Shown here: piece after piece, positions 36,304-45,138 of the stretch
Layout of the letters: the number at the start of each line of letters is the position of its first letter
Numbering within the stretch: the stretch's first letter is position 1
Source: Pantoea rwandensis
GTDB taxonomy: Bacteria > Pseudomonadota > Gammaproteobacteria > Enterobacterales > Enterobacteriaceae
Length of the DNA stretch: 64,000 bases
NCBI RefSeq assembly: GCF_000759475.1
Contig: NZ_CP009454.1
Span: forward strand, 3,410,001-3,474,000
Direction: 5' to 3'
Notes under the pieces: model-generated
Seen by the model: the letters and a program-made list of their open reading frames with translations, nothing else
Told to the model about the DNA's origin: nothing
The model's database searches: none
Translations under genes and position numbers: made by a program

Positions 36304-37371
36304 ATGGCCGGCAAGCTCAGGATGGACGAAATTTCAGCAATTACGGGCTACTCGGTCAGTACCGTTTCGCGCGTGCTGAGCGGAAAATCCTACACCAGTG
36401 ATAAGGCGCGTGAGGCGATTGTCGACTGCGCCCGCCGACTGGGCGTCTTGCAGGAAATGGTGAGTGGTCGTCTGCTGATCAATGACATTGTGGTATTTGC
36501 GCCGGGACGCACCTTCACGCCACGCGGCGATCACTTTTATCATGAGGTGACACGCGGGATAGCCGAGGCATGCGCATCGCATGATGTGCATATCAGCTAT
36601 TGCCCGCTGGAAGAGCAGCGCGCCGATGTGAAGCTGTTTCTGGAGAAGGCGAGTGCGAAAAACATCAGCGCCATCATCATTATCGGTATCGACGATCAAG
36701 CGATCTTTAGCTTGGCGGCGTCACTCGGCAAACCCTGTGTGCTGATTAACTCTCGTGATAAAGATATGCGGCTGGATGCGGTGTCCCCCGATCATCGGGC
36801 GATTGGTTTCAGCGCTATGCAGCATCTGTTTGAACAAGGCCACCGCCGGGTGTTGACCGTCACCTGTCTGCGACGTGAGACGCTATTTTTGCGTCTGGAA
36901 GGGATCAAAGACGCTTACCGCCATTTTCATATGCCGTTTAATGCGCAGCAGGATTTGATTGTCATCGAAGCTTACTCCTCGCAGGACACCGAGATCGCAC
37001 TGAATCACTGGCTGGATACACACCCACGCGATCAATGGCCTGATGTGATTTTGCCCGGCGGCAAAGGCATTATTACCGGCGTGCAGAATGCACTGCTGTC
37101 ACGCGGCTTGCGCATTCCCGAAGATATTTCGCTGATGACGACAGATTTAGCCAGCCGGCTGGAAGGATCGCCAGAGATGCCCATCACCGGCTTTGCGGTG
37201 CCGTGTCGCGAGCTGGGTTATGAGGCGATCCAACTGATCCAGAACCGCCTTAATCGTCCGCAGTCGTCGATTTACAATCTGTTGTTGCAGGGAAAACTGG
37301 TGGATCGCGGTACGGTGGCGAATGCCACTCGCCATGCCGCGCGTGAGGAGATCCGTAACGCGTTTCCGTGA
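36304..37371 (+). CDS. LacI family transcriptional regulator
   Basis: The 355-residue protein starts with a LacI helix-turn-helix (MDEISAITGYSVSTVSRVLS, residues 7-26, with the hinge region up to about 60) and continues as a periplasmic-binding-protein-like sensor. It is divergent from the dehydrogenase/GPH transporter operon, which it most likely represses in the absence of the sugar. It reads toward a convergent chemoreceptor gene, with structured element C in the gap. Confidence 0.87.
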   Translation: MAGKLRMDEISAITGYSVSTVSRVLSGKSYTSDKAREAIVDCARRLGVLQEMVSGRLLINDIVVFAPGRTFTPRGDHFYHEVTRGIAEACASHDVHISYCPLEEQRADVKLFLEKASAKNISAIIIIGIDDQAIFSLAASLGKPCVLINSRDKDMRLDAVSPDHRAIGFSAMQHLFEQGHRRVLTVTCLRRETLFLRLEGIKDAYRHFHMPFNAQQDLIVIEAYSSQDTEIALNHWLDTHPRDQWPDVILPGGKGIITGVQNALLSRGLRIPEDISLMTTDLASRLEGSPEMPITGFAVPCRELGYEAIQLIQNRLNRPQSSIYNLLLQGKLVDRGTVANATRHAAREEIRNAFP

Positions 37372-37533
37372 GATGCCCCAGACCAAAAACGAACGTAATA
37401 AGAACATCGTGCCTGCGCACCCAAACCCAACGTCAAATCCTCGGCGCTGAAATAACCCTTTGAGTCACCAATCCATTCAAGCCTGAAACACATAGGCCTT
37501 TTCTAACAAGCCACACAAAAGTTCAGAAGCAAG

Positions 37534-37724
37534 CTGGTGTCGCGCAGGGGCAGGCAATCCGCAGCGCCGAACAGAGTGAGTCTGCCAGGAGAGACCGCAT
37601 GGATGCGGTCGAAAGGCTGGGCTGGAACAGGGATGTTCCATCCCAGCCGGTCCGTCAGGCGGACGAATGACGTGAGGGTACCGCGTCAGCGGCGCGAGGA
37701 CACTCGGCCCCTGCGCGGCACCAG
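37534..37724 (+). repeat. Structured extragenic element, copy C
   Basis: An 18-bp inverted repeat with one G-U-type mismatch closes it (37534-37551 with 37707-37724, arms CTGGTGTCGCGCAGGGGC and GCCCCTGCGCGGCACCAG). Inside are a GACCGC/GCGGTC hairpin with loop ATGGAT (37593-37610) and a nested hairpin 37615-37648 (GGCTGGG/CCCAGCC and GGAAC/GTTCC, loop AGGGAT). It fills most of the 429-bp gap between convergent genes. I see nothing else in that gap. Confidence 0.9.
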
Positions 37725-37800
37725 ATTGCGTTATCACCTTTCGCTCAACAGACAGCTTTCAACGCTACAGCAAGTGCGCACTCCTTGCGCACCGCTTCTC

Positions 37801-39696
37801 TTACAACTTAAAGCTCTGCACCACCAGCTCCAGCTGCACGCTCTGCTCTTCCATCGCGCGCGCGGCAGCCGACACCTGCTCGACCAGTGCGGCGTTCTGC
37901 TGGGTGCTGCCATCCAGCTGGGTGATCGCCTGGTTAACCTGCTCGATGCCCATACTCTGTTCGCGGCTGGCAGACATGATTTCACTCATCAGGGTGGTCA
38001 CACTGCTCACGCCCTGCATCAGCTCATCCATGGTCTGTCCGGCTTGTTCCACCAGTTGGCTGCCGGTATCGATATTCGCCACCGACTCCTCAATCAGCTT
38101 CTTAATCTCACGCGCCGAGTTCGCGGAACGTTGCGCCAGATTACGCACTTCTGACGCCACCACGGCAAACCCACGACCCTGCTCACCCGCTCGGGCCGCT
38201 TCCACCGCCGCGTTAAGCGCGAGGATATTGGTCTGGAAGGCGATGCTGTCAATCACACTGATGATATCCACCACTTTACGGGATGAGTGATTAATCGCCC
38301 CCATGGTGGTGACCACCTGACGCACCACATCCGTTCCGCGCGCCGCCACCTGCGAGGCGCCGTCCGCCAGTTGATTGGCGTGGGTGGCATTGTCGGCGTT
38401 CTGACGTACCGTGCCGGTCAGTTCTTCCATTGAAGCCGCAGTTTCAACAATCGAACTGGCCTGCGACTCGGTGCGAGCAGACAGATCGGCGTTGCCGCTG
38501 GCAATTTCACGTGAGGCAGAGGTAATTGCCAGTGCGCTGTCGCCCACCTGACGCATCAACCCCTGCAGATACTCAATAAACTGGTTAAAACTTTGCGCCA
38601 CCGCGTTAAATTCCGGGCTGTTGCTGGCAGGCAGACGCTGAGTTAAATCCGCGCCGCCAGTCGACAGCGCTTCGATATTGCGATTCAGCAGGCTAAGACG
38701 TTTCATCATGGCGCGCACAAAGCCGAGCAGCACCAGCAGCAGAATCACCGCCAGCGGGATCTGCACCAGGCCGAGGCGAGTCAGCATGCTGTGGGTTTGC
38801 GCATCCAGCAAACTGGACGGCACATCGCTGGCGAGATACCACGGGCTACCGGCAATCGCCTGCAGGAACAGCGTGTGCTCGCCATCTTCGCCTTTAAAGG
38901 TGGTTTGCGTAGGCTGATTACCTGCCTGGCTCAGCAGACCTTTCAGCGCACCCGCCATCGGCAGTTGCGTATCCGCGAGATTTTCCAGCTTCGGTGCGCC
39001 TTCCAGCAGTGCGGCGTTGCCCACCACTTTGCCATCCGCTTCAACGATCAATACACGTCCGTGAATGGCGTCGCCCATCTGTTTCGCCAGTTGGTTGAAG
39101 AAACCGAGCGTGACGTCGATGGTTGATACCCCCCACACCGTGCCATCACGATAAATCGCCATCGCACAGTTGGTTCGCGGCTGCGGGCTGGCCGCATCCT
39201 GATAGGCTTTAGCCCAGGCACATTGCCCTTTGGCCGCGGCCATACCGTCTTTGTACCACGGCTGCTCCCAGTATTTGTCCGCTGCATCGGAGTTCCAGTA
39301 GGTGTTGACCTGTAACTGGTTGCTGGCGTTACGGGCGAAGAACGAACTGTCTTTTTCCTTCGCCGGATCGCGACGATTAGGCAGCGGCCAAATACCGCCG
39401 CCAAACACGTTGCTGTCCTGATACTGGTTCACCAGCGCAGGTAGCAAGTTGTCGATGGCCGCGCTATCCATCACGCCTGCGGCTTCGGTAATGGCACGTT
39501 GCTGCGCCTGCACGCGGTTCATCTGCTCGACGATACGTCCCGCCAGGCCATCCACTTCATAGCGCACCAGACGGCTTTCGTTTTGCGTTAACTGCGGAGC
39601 GATAAACTGATTGATCACCACCACGGTAACCAGCATCAGCACCACGAAAAATGCGACCAGCGTCGCGGTAAAACGAGATTGTGTAGTTTTTAACAT
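37801..39696 (-). CDS. Methyl-accepting chemotaxis protein
   Basis: The 631-residue chemoreceptor has a transmembrane helix at about 10-33, a periplasmic dCache-type sensor (about 35-290, with [15 protein letters not shown] and [12 protein letters not shown]), a second helix near 300-320, a HAMP region and a signalling domain with the hairpin tip [20 protein letters not shown]. It lacks the C-terminal NWETF-like CheR tether and ends VVQSFKL, so adaptation probably depends on other receptors. The ATG at 39696 was chosen because it begins just before the first helix. A sigma-28-like promoter lies upstream. Confidence 0.93.
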   Translation of the reverse strand: MLKTTQSRFTATLVAFFVVLMLVTVVVINQFIAPQLTQNESRLVRYEVDGLAGRIVEQMNRVQAQQRAITEAAGVMDSAAIDNLLPALVNQYQDSNVFGGGIWPLPNRRDPAKEKDSSFFARNASNQLQVNTYWNSDAADKYWEQPWYKDGMAAAKGQCAWAKAYQDAASPQPRTNCAMAIYRDGTVWGVSTIDVTLGFFNQLAKQMGDAIHGRVLIVEADGKVVGNAALLEGAPKLENLADTQLPMAGALKGLLSQAGNQPTQTTFKGEDGEHTLFLQAIAGSPWYLASDVPSSLLDAQTHSMLTRLGLVQIPLAVILLLVLLGFVRAMMKRLSLLNRNIEALSTGGADLTQRLPASNSPEFNAVAQSFNQFIEYLQGLMRQVGDSALAITSASREIASGNADLSARTESQASSIVETAASMEELTGTVRQNADNATHANQLADGASQVAARGTDVVRQVVTTMGAINHSSRKVVDIISVIDSIAFQTNILALNAAVEAARAGEQGRGFAVVASEVRNLAQRSANSAREIKKLIEESVANIDTGSQLVEQAGQTMDELMQGVSSVTTLMSEIMSASREQSMGIEQVNQAITQLDGSTQQNAALVEQVSAAARAMEEQSVQLELVVQSFKL

Positions 39697-39737
39697 CGAT
39701 GTGCCCTTACCCTGGTTGGCGAGTTGCCTGATCGAGG

Positions 39738-39764
39738 TTAACGGCGTGTTGCAGGGGAACTTGA
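39738..39764 (-). promoter_or_regulatory. Sigma-28 (FliA) promoter of the chemoreceptor gene
   Basis: On the minus strand, TCAAGTTC, an 11-base spacer and GCCGTTAA fit the FliA consensus TAAAGTTT-N11-GCCGATAA with few mismatches. The -10 element is 41 bp before the start codon. This places the receptor in the flagellar late-gene class. Confidence 0.7.
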
Positions 39765-39871
39765 GGTGCGCCAGATCACAAAAATGCAAATAGTTGATTT
39801 AGGTGATCATTAGGCGGGTGACTAACGTTGCGCTTACTGAGTCGCGTGCGGGCAACCGCCCGCAGAGAGGG

Positions 39872-40981
39872 CTATTGCGGCGGATCCACCACTTCCTGAC
39901 GTGGTCGAAATACATGGTCATTACCTTCTGCCTGCAAACGCTGCAGCAGCTGTTGTCCACCGCGATCGTCGGCCTGAGCAAACTGACGTTCCGCTTCGGT
40001 GATTGGGGTGGCCCACAGCAGATTCGGCCGATCGCCATCGCGCTTGGGCAGTCGGAACTGGGCACCTTCCGGTGCTAAGCCATTGGCCAGCAGGAAACTC
40101 TCGAAGCCCACTGGCGCCACTTCCGATGCCAGCGTATGCCCTTCGCCAATCCACGTCAGGCGCGCCCACGGCAAGTGCGCGAATTCCGCCAGCGCGCTGG
40201 CCATCTGCACCGCATTGGCTTCGGTCATCACTTCGCCGTCCACTGCCATCGCCAGCTCAACACGGCGGTACTGCGGGGCCAGCTCATCAAACAGGTAATC
40301 CACTTGCGGCATGGGCCGAATCCCCATACCCAGCGTGAGAAAAACCCACACGCCATTGTGCCAGTGCTGAGAGATTGCCATTGGCGGCCAGCTCCCCTGA
40401 TCGATGGCGTAATACTTTACCGACTCACCAAACTGCGCCTGGTAGCACTGCATCAGCTCATGCTGCACAACATCCCATAAATGGCCGTCATGCCAGTCAC
40501 GCCAGAAGTGCCGCTGCTGCTCGGCGCGAGCATAGTAATCATTGGTGGAGGCGGAGCCGAGCGGCGCGGTCAGGCGATTCTCTTTGATGCAGCCCGCGGA
40601 GAAACTGACCTGCTTATCCTGATACAGACTCCAGCCAGGGATCACCGCCAGCAGTTGGCCGTAATACCACAGGGCTGCGCCGTCATCACTCGGTTCCCAC
40701 AGAATCTGTAGACCGGCAGGATCGAGCATCGGCTCGGCTTCTAAGGTGCGGCAATACTCTGCGCTGAGCAGGGGCGCAATGCCCTGCTCCATCGCTTCAC
40801 GATCTTCACGCGCCGGTGCAGGCAACAGATTGCGCAGCCAGCAGCCGCGCACCGCATACTGGCTGCGAAACAGATCGTTCGGCCAGATGTAAAAGTAGGC
40901 CGTGCGCGCATCCTGTTCGACGATAGCGGTGAGTGTGTTTTGCTGATTTGGCACCTCAGCAATCAGAGGTTGGTGTGTCAT
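39872..40981 (-). CDS. Suppressor-of-fused (SUFU) domain protein
   Basis: The C-terminal half of this 369-residue protein matches the bacterial suppressor-of-fused domain: a region from about residue 180 with SWPPMAISQHWHNGVWVFLTLGMG, then RRVELAMAVDG and FAHLPWARLTWIGEGHTLAS. The N-terminal part (residues 1-175) is unassigned but rich in aromatic residues. Bacterial SUFU proteins are often immunity proteins or associates of toxin systems, although function here is unproven. No toxin gene is adjacent. Start chosen at the ATG at 40981. Confidence 0.72.
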   Translation of the reverse strand: MTHQPLIAEVPNQQNTLTAIVEQDARTAYFYIWPNDLFRSQYAVRGCWLRNLLPAPAREDREAMEQGIAPLLSAEYCRTLEAEPMLDPAGLQILWEPSDDGAALWYYGQLLAVIPGWSLYQDKQVSFSAGCIKENRLTAPLGSASTNDYYARAEQQRHFWRDWHDGHLWDVVQHELMQCYQAQFGESVKYYAIDQGSWPPMAISQHWHNGVWVFLTLGMGIRPMPQVDYLFDELAPQYRRVELAMAVDGEVMTEANAVQMASALAEFAHLPWARLTWIGEGHTLASEVAPVGFESFLLANGLAPEGAQFRLPKRDGDRPNLLWATPITEAERQFAQADDRGGQQLLQRLQAEGNDHVFRPRQEVVDPPQ

Positions 40982-41206
40982 AACGCCTCGACAAAGCCTT
41001 GAGGGATCCATTTTCCCTGAGAATAGAGCAGGATCGGCACTCGCACCACGTGACGCAAGGGTAAAACTCTCAAAGTGCAGTCAGAAACCGTGAGAATGGC
41101 TGATGAATGCCAGCACAACGCCCTGACAAACTTCAAATTAATTCGCGATTCATTTGCCGCCTCGCATGCTATTGTCTGCACATTCCTCCTTGCGGAGCTG
41201 CTCAGC

Positions 41207-41500
41207 ATGGTGCTGCAAAACCTCGATTTGAACCTGCGCGATGTCGTGATTTTCGCGATTTTGGCGTGGCTGTTTCTTCGCTATACATGGGTGATGTCAG
41301 CGCTCACGTTCATGCTCGGTGGTGCGGTACTCTTGGTGTTGTTACCCATCGACATTTACTACAGCTTGTTGCCATTAGCGCTGCTGGGAGTGGGATTAGG
41401 GATGCTGCTTCATCATTATCAGCAGCGCCAGCTCACCCTTAAACGTGAAGCCCGCACACCGCGCACCTACACCAAAAAGCAGGACGAGCTGCATTTGTAG
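41207..41500 (+). CDS. Small inner membrane protein, unknown function
   Basis: From the ATG at 41207 (GCGGAG nine bases upstream) the frame encodes 97 residues with three hydrophobic helices and a basic tail (KREARTPRTYTKKQDELHL). A longer reading frame exists upstream but lacks a ribosome site. I do not recognise a family. It is convergent with the MpaB-type gene, three bases from its end, and divergent from the SUFU gene. Confidence 0.6.
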   Translation: MVLQNLDLNLRDVVIFAILAWLFLRYTWVMSALTFMLGGAVLLVLLPIDIYYSLLPLALLGVGLGMLLHHYQQRQLTLKREARTPRTYTKKQDELHL

Positions 41501-41502
41501 CG

Positions 41503-42366
41503 TTAGCGTCCCATGCGTTGCATGGCGCGGGAATAAGCCCCGCGCTGAATTGACCAGCGCAGCAAACCGGCAATCACCGCGATCTCTTTATCCACGCGCC
41601 ACTGTGTCAACGGGCTGATCGGCTGCTGAATTTGCTGTTGCGCCCAGTCCGGTAGCAATCCCATCCCGGCTTTTAGCATCACCCGCATCGCCGGTTTCGC
41701 CTGCCAGCTTGGAGCCGGTGCATTGATTAGTAGCTGCATCACTTCCAGCGTGCGTTCATCGCAAATCAGTTCCGGGCGCATGGCTTGCAGATAAGCGTCC
41801 ACCGCCTGCACCGTTTTCGGTACCTTTTCCGCGCCCAGCGCTTCGGCGATGAGCGCCGCTTCATCGTAATAGCGATCCTGCTCGGCCAGCGAGAGCTGCG
41901 GATTTTTATAGCGCAGATGCGCGGCGAGGAAGCGGCTGGTTTCCGCCACGTGCACCCAGGTCAGTAAATGCGGATCGCTGGCGGCGTAAGGTTGCCCGGC
42001 GTTATCAATACCGGTGACGCGCAGGTGGATACCTTTAACGCGCTCGATCAGGATGTTGGCATCCTGCGTGTTACCAAAGGTGGTGACAGCGATGAACTGG
42101 CTGGTGCGCCGTAAACGGCCCAGCATGTCCTGACGAAAATTAGAGTGATCCCACACGCCCGCCAGCGCTGCCGGATGTAGCATTTGCAGCATGAGTGCGC
42201 TAATCCCACCGCACAGCATCGAAGGAAAATCGCCGTGCACACGCCAAATCACGTGATCGGGGCCAAACAGACCCGGATCGCCCAACGGTTGCGAGATATC
42301 GAATTCGTTCAGTGCGAGGCCATTCAGGCGAAAGACTTGCTGTTGAATGCGGTTACGAAGATTCAT
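41503..42366 (-). CDS. Oxygenase MpaB family protein (DUF2236)
   Basis: The 287-residue protein has the DUF2236/MpaB pattern, with a GDPGLFGPDHVIWRVHGDFP segment near residue 29, LMLQMLHPAALAGVWDHS following, and a conserved LLTWVHVAETSRFLAA stretch containing a likely haem-binding histidine. Members bind haem b and include latex-clearing and mycophenolate-pathway oxygenases. No signal peptide is seen. It stands alone downstream of bglX, separated from it by a 50-bp tandem repeat. Confidence 0.83.
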   Translation of the reverse strand: MNLRNRIQQQVFRLNGLALNEFDISQPLGDPGLFGPDHVIWRVHGDFPSMLCGGISALMLQMLHPAALAGVWDHSNFRQDMLGRLRRTSQFIAVTTFGNTQDANILIERVKGIHLRVTGIDNAGQPYAASDPHLLTWVHVAETSRFLAAHLRYKNPQLSLAEQDRYYDEAALIAEALGAEKVPKTVQAVDAYLQAMRPELICDERTLEVMQLLINAPAPSWQAKPAMRVMLKAGMGLLPDWAQQQIQQPISPLTQWRVDKEIAVIAGLLRWSIQRGAYSRAMQRMGR

Positions 42367-42408
42367 GGTGTCTGGATGATGAGCTGATTGATGTGGAAGG
42401 CATAAATG

Positions 42409-42670
42409 CCAACCCTACAAACCCGGCAAGCAGAGCATTGCAGGAGCAGCACTCCGGCCAACCCTGCAAAACCTGGCAAGCATGGCGTTGTAAGTTCAGC
42501 ATAAATGCCAACCCTGTAAAATCTGGCAAGCAAAGCATTGCAGGATCAGCACTCAGGCCAATCCGGCAAAACCTGGCAAGCATGGCATTGTCAGATCGGT
42601 TTTTAGGTCAACCTGACAACACCCCGTCAGCATAGCATTACAGGGACAGCATTCCTGCTGACCCTGTGCC
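42409..42670. repeat. 50-bp tandem repeat of REP-like hairpins
   Basis: Units begin at 42409, 42458, 42508, 42558 and 42608 with a partial sixth at 42658; the period is 49-50 bp and copies are diverged. Neighbouring units pair as small hairpins, for example TTGCAGG at 42438 with CCTGCAA at 42463, and TTGTCAG at 42588 with CTGACAA at 42613. The first unit starts with the REP-like GGCATAAATGCCAACCCTAC. The array fills the gap between bglX and the oxygenase gene. Confidence 0.88.
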
Positions 42671-42685
42671 AAATCGCACTAACGT

Positions 42686-44983
42686 TTACAGATAATCAAA
42701 CTGCCCGTCTCGCGTGCGGACCGAATCCAGGCCAATCATCACATTGAATTTGCCCGGCTCGGCGACATGCTGCATTTTTTGATTCCAGAATTTCAGTGCA
42801 TCCACATCAATCTTAAAGCTTACGGTCTGTGACTCGCCCGCTTTCAGCATGATGCGTTTGAAGCCGCGCAACTCCTGCACCGGACGGCTGATGCTGGCCA
42901 CCGGATCGTTGAGATACATCTGTACCACCGTGGCACCATCACGTTTGCCGGTGTTGGTAACAGTGACGCTCGCTTCAACGGATCCATTGCGCGGCATGGT
43001 TTTGGCGGACATTTTCACCGGCGAAACGGTGAAAGTGGTGTAGCTCAGACCGTAACCAAACGGATACAGCGGGCCATTCACCGCATCGTAGTAATGCGAG
43101 GTGTACTTGTTCGGCTTCGCGAAGTTGTACGGACGCCCGGTTGGCAAGTGGTTGTAGTAAATCGGCAGCTGGCCCACGGAGCGCGGGAAGGACATCGGCA
43201 GTTTGCCCGATGGGTTGTAATCGCCAAACAGTACATCAGCAATCGCATTACCCCCTTCGGTGCCGCTGAACCAGGTCTCTACCATCGCATCCGCGATACG
43301 ATCTTCATTCACCACCGTCAGTGGACGGCCATTCATCAGTACAATCACCAACGGCTTGCCGGTCGCTTTCAGCGCCGCCAGCAGTTTTTGCTGGCTTGGC
43401 GGAATCACCAGGTCACTGCGGCTGGAGGCCTCATGCGCCATCCCCTGCGCTTCGCCCACGGCAGCAACCACCACATCCGCTTTCTTCGCCTGGGCAACGG
43501 CTTCATCAATCAACTCCTGCGGCGAGCGTTTATCCACGCTAACCGCCTGCTCGTAGAGGTTGAGGAAGTCCTGAATACCTTTGTTATCGGTGATGTTGGC
43601 CCCTTTGGCATACAGCACGGTGCCTTTGCCCGCCATCGCATTGCGCACGCCCTGCAGCAGCGGAATCGACTGTTTCGCCACGCCTGCGGCTGACCAGCTG
43701 CCCATAATGTCACGCTGGCTGTCGGCCAATGGCCCCACGAGCGCCACTGTGGCGTCTTTTTTCAGCGGTAAGGTTTCATGCCAGTTTTTCAGCAGCACAA
43801 TGCTTTTACGCGCCACGTCACGCGCTTCGGCACGATGCAGACGGCTCTCGGCATTGGTGTCCTGCGGATCGCTGCCTTTTGGCCCCAAATGGCTGTAGGG
43901 ATCGTTAAACAAGCCCATATCATATTTGACGTTCAGCACGTGACGCGCTGCATCGTCGATCTCTGCCATGGTAACAGCACCACTCTTGACCAGCCCTGGC
44001 AGGTATTTGCTGTAGTACTCATCGCTCATACTCATATCGATGCCGGACTTCAGCGCAATACGCACCGCATCCTGCGGATCGCTGGCCACGCCGTGTTTCA
44101 ACAGCTCTTTGATCGCGCCGTGATCGCTGATGGTGATGCCTTTAAATTTCCACTCACCGCGCAGCAGGTCTTTCAGCAACCAGCCATCCGCCGTCGCTGG
44201 CGTGCCGTTCAGTGAGTTGAGCGCCACCATCACGCCGCCGCTGCCCGCATCCAGAGAAGCTTTGTACGGTGGCAGATAATCCTGGAACAGGCGCTGTGGG
44301 CTCATATCCACGGTGTTGTAATCACGTCCGCCCTCCACTGCGCCATAAGCGGCGAAGTGCTTCACGCTGGTCATGATCGAATAACGGTCGGCGGCGCTTT
44401 TGCCCTGCATGGATTTCACCATCGCGCTGCCCATTTGTGAGGACAGGAAAGTGTCTTCTCCGAAGCCTTCAGACACACGTCCCCAGCGCGGCTCGCGCGT
44501 GACATCCACCATCGGCGCCCAGGTCATATTGAGACCATCATCGGCGGCTTCATAGGCGGAGATGCGCCCGACTTCACCGATCGCATCCAGATCCCAGCTG
44601 GCTGCGAGGCCGAGCGGGATCGGGAAAATGGTACGCTGACCGTGCACCACGTCGTAGGCGAAGAACAATGGAATTTTCAGGCGGCTGAGTTGCATCACCT
44701 GATCCTGCATCGCGCGAATATCCGGACGCGTCACGGTATTGAAGATTGCGCCAACCTGACCGTGCTGGATCATGTCGCGAACCGCCTCTTTTGGCGTGTC
44801 TGGCCCCACGCTGATCAAGCGCATCTGCCCGATTTTTTCATCAAGGGTCATTTTGCCGAGCAGCTGATTAACAAAGGCGTCACGCGCCTGTTCAGTCATC
44901 GGATGGGGGCCAAACAGGTCATCTGCGAAGGCAGGCTGTATGGCAAGGGAAACAGCGAGGCTAACAGAGCAAATCCATTTCAT
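42686..44983 (-). CDS. bglX: Periplasmic beta-glucosidase BglX
   Basis: The 765-residue GH3 enzyme hydrolyses beta-glucosides in the periplasm and is nearly colinear with E. coli BglX. It has a signal peptide (MKWICSVSLAVSLAIQPAFA), the catalytic nucleophile Asp in TISDHGAIKEL, the GH3 C-terminal domain (GDYNPSGKLPMSFPRSVGQLP) and a fibronectin III-like C-terminus. I chose the ATG at 44983 to match E. coli and to begin the signal peptide. It is divergent from dld, the E. coli arrangement. Confidence 0.95.
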   Translation of the reverse strand: MKWICSVSLAVSLAIQPAFADDLFGPHPMTEQARDAFVNQLLGKMTLDEKIGQMRLISVGPDTPKEAVRDMIQHGQVGAIFNTVTRPDIRAMQDQVMQLSRLKIPLFFAYDVVHGQRTIFPIPLGLAASWDLDAIGEVGRISAYEAADDGLNMTWAPMVDVTREPRWGRVSEGFGEDTFLSSQMGSAMVKSMQGKSAADRYSIMTSVKHFAAYGAVEGGRDYNTVDMSPQRLFQDYLPPYKASLDAGSGGVMVALNSLNGTPATADGWLLKDLLRGEWKFKGITISDHGAIKELLKHGVASDPQDAVRIALKSGIDMSMSDEYYSKYLPGLVKSGAVTMAEIDDAARHVLNVKYDMGLFNDPYSHLGPKGSDPQDTNAESRLHRAEARDVARKSIVLLKNWHETLPLKKDATVALVGPLADSQRDIMGSWSAAGVAKQSIPLLQGVRNAMAGKGTVLYAKGANITDNKGIQDFLNLYEQAVSVDKRSPQELIDEAVAQAKKADVVVAAVGEAQGMAHEASSRSDLVIPPSQQKLLAALKATGKPLVIVLMNGRPLTVVNEDRIADAMVETWFSGTEGGNAIADVLFGDYNPSGKLPMSFPRSVGQLPIYYNHLPTGRPYNFAKPNKYTSHYYDAVNGPLYPFGYGLSYTTFTVSPVKMSAKTMPRNGSVEASVTVTNTGKRDGATVVQMYLNDPVASISRPVQELRGFKRIMLKAGESQTVSFKIDVDALKFWNQKMQHVAEPGKFNVMIGLDSVRTRDGQFDYL

Positions 44984-45138
44984 CAGGTCGGGTTCTCTTA
45001 AGTGACTGCGCAATATCGAAATAACCGGGCCAGTGTGCCACAAGTTCAGGATAGCAGGTAGCCACCGATGTCACACCGCGACCATGCCGTTGACGCGTGC
45101 TAAAGTAGATGCGCAACGTTAACGACAAGGACAGGTTC

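Noticed and set aside
37537..38154. A 205-codon plus-strand frame overlapping element C and the chemoreceptor 3' end
   Set aside because: Its first part reads through the structured repeat and the rest is antisense to the conserved chemoreceptor signalling domain.
42409..42670. CRISPR array with 50-bp period
   Set aside because: Repeats are contiguous and diverged, with no unique spacers; hairpin pairing between neighbours fits REP-like units.
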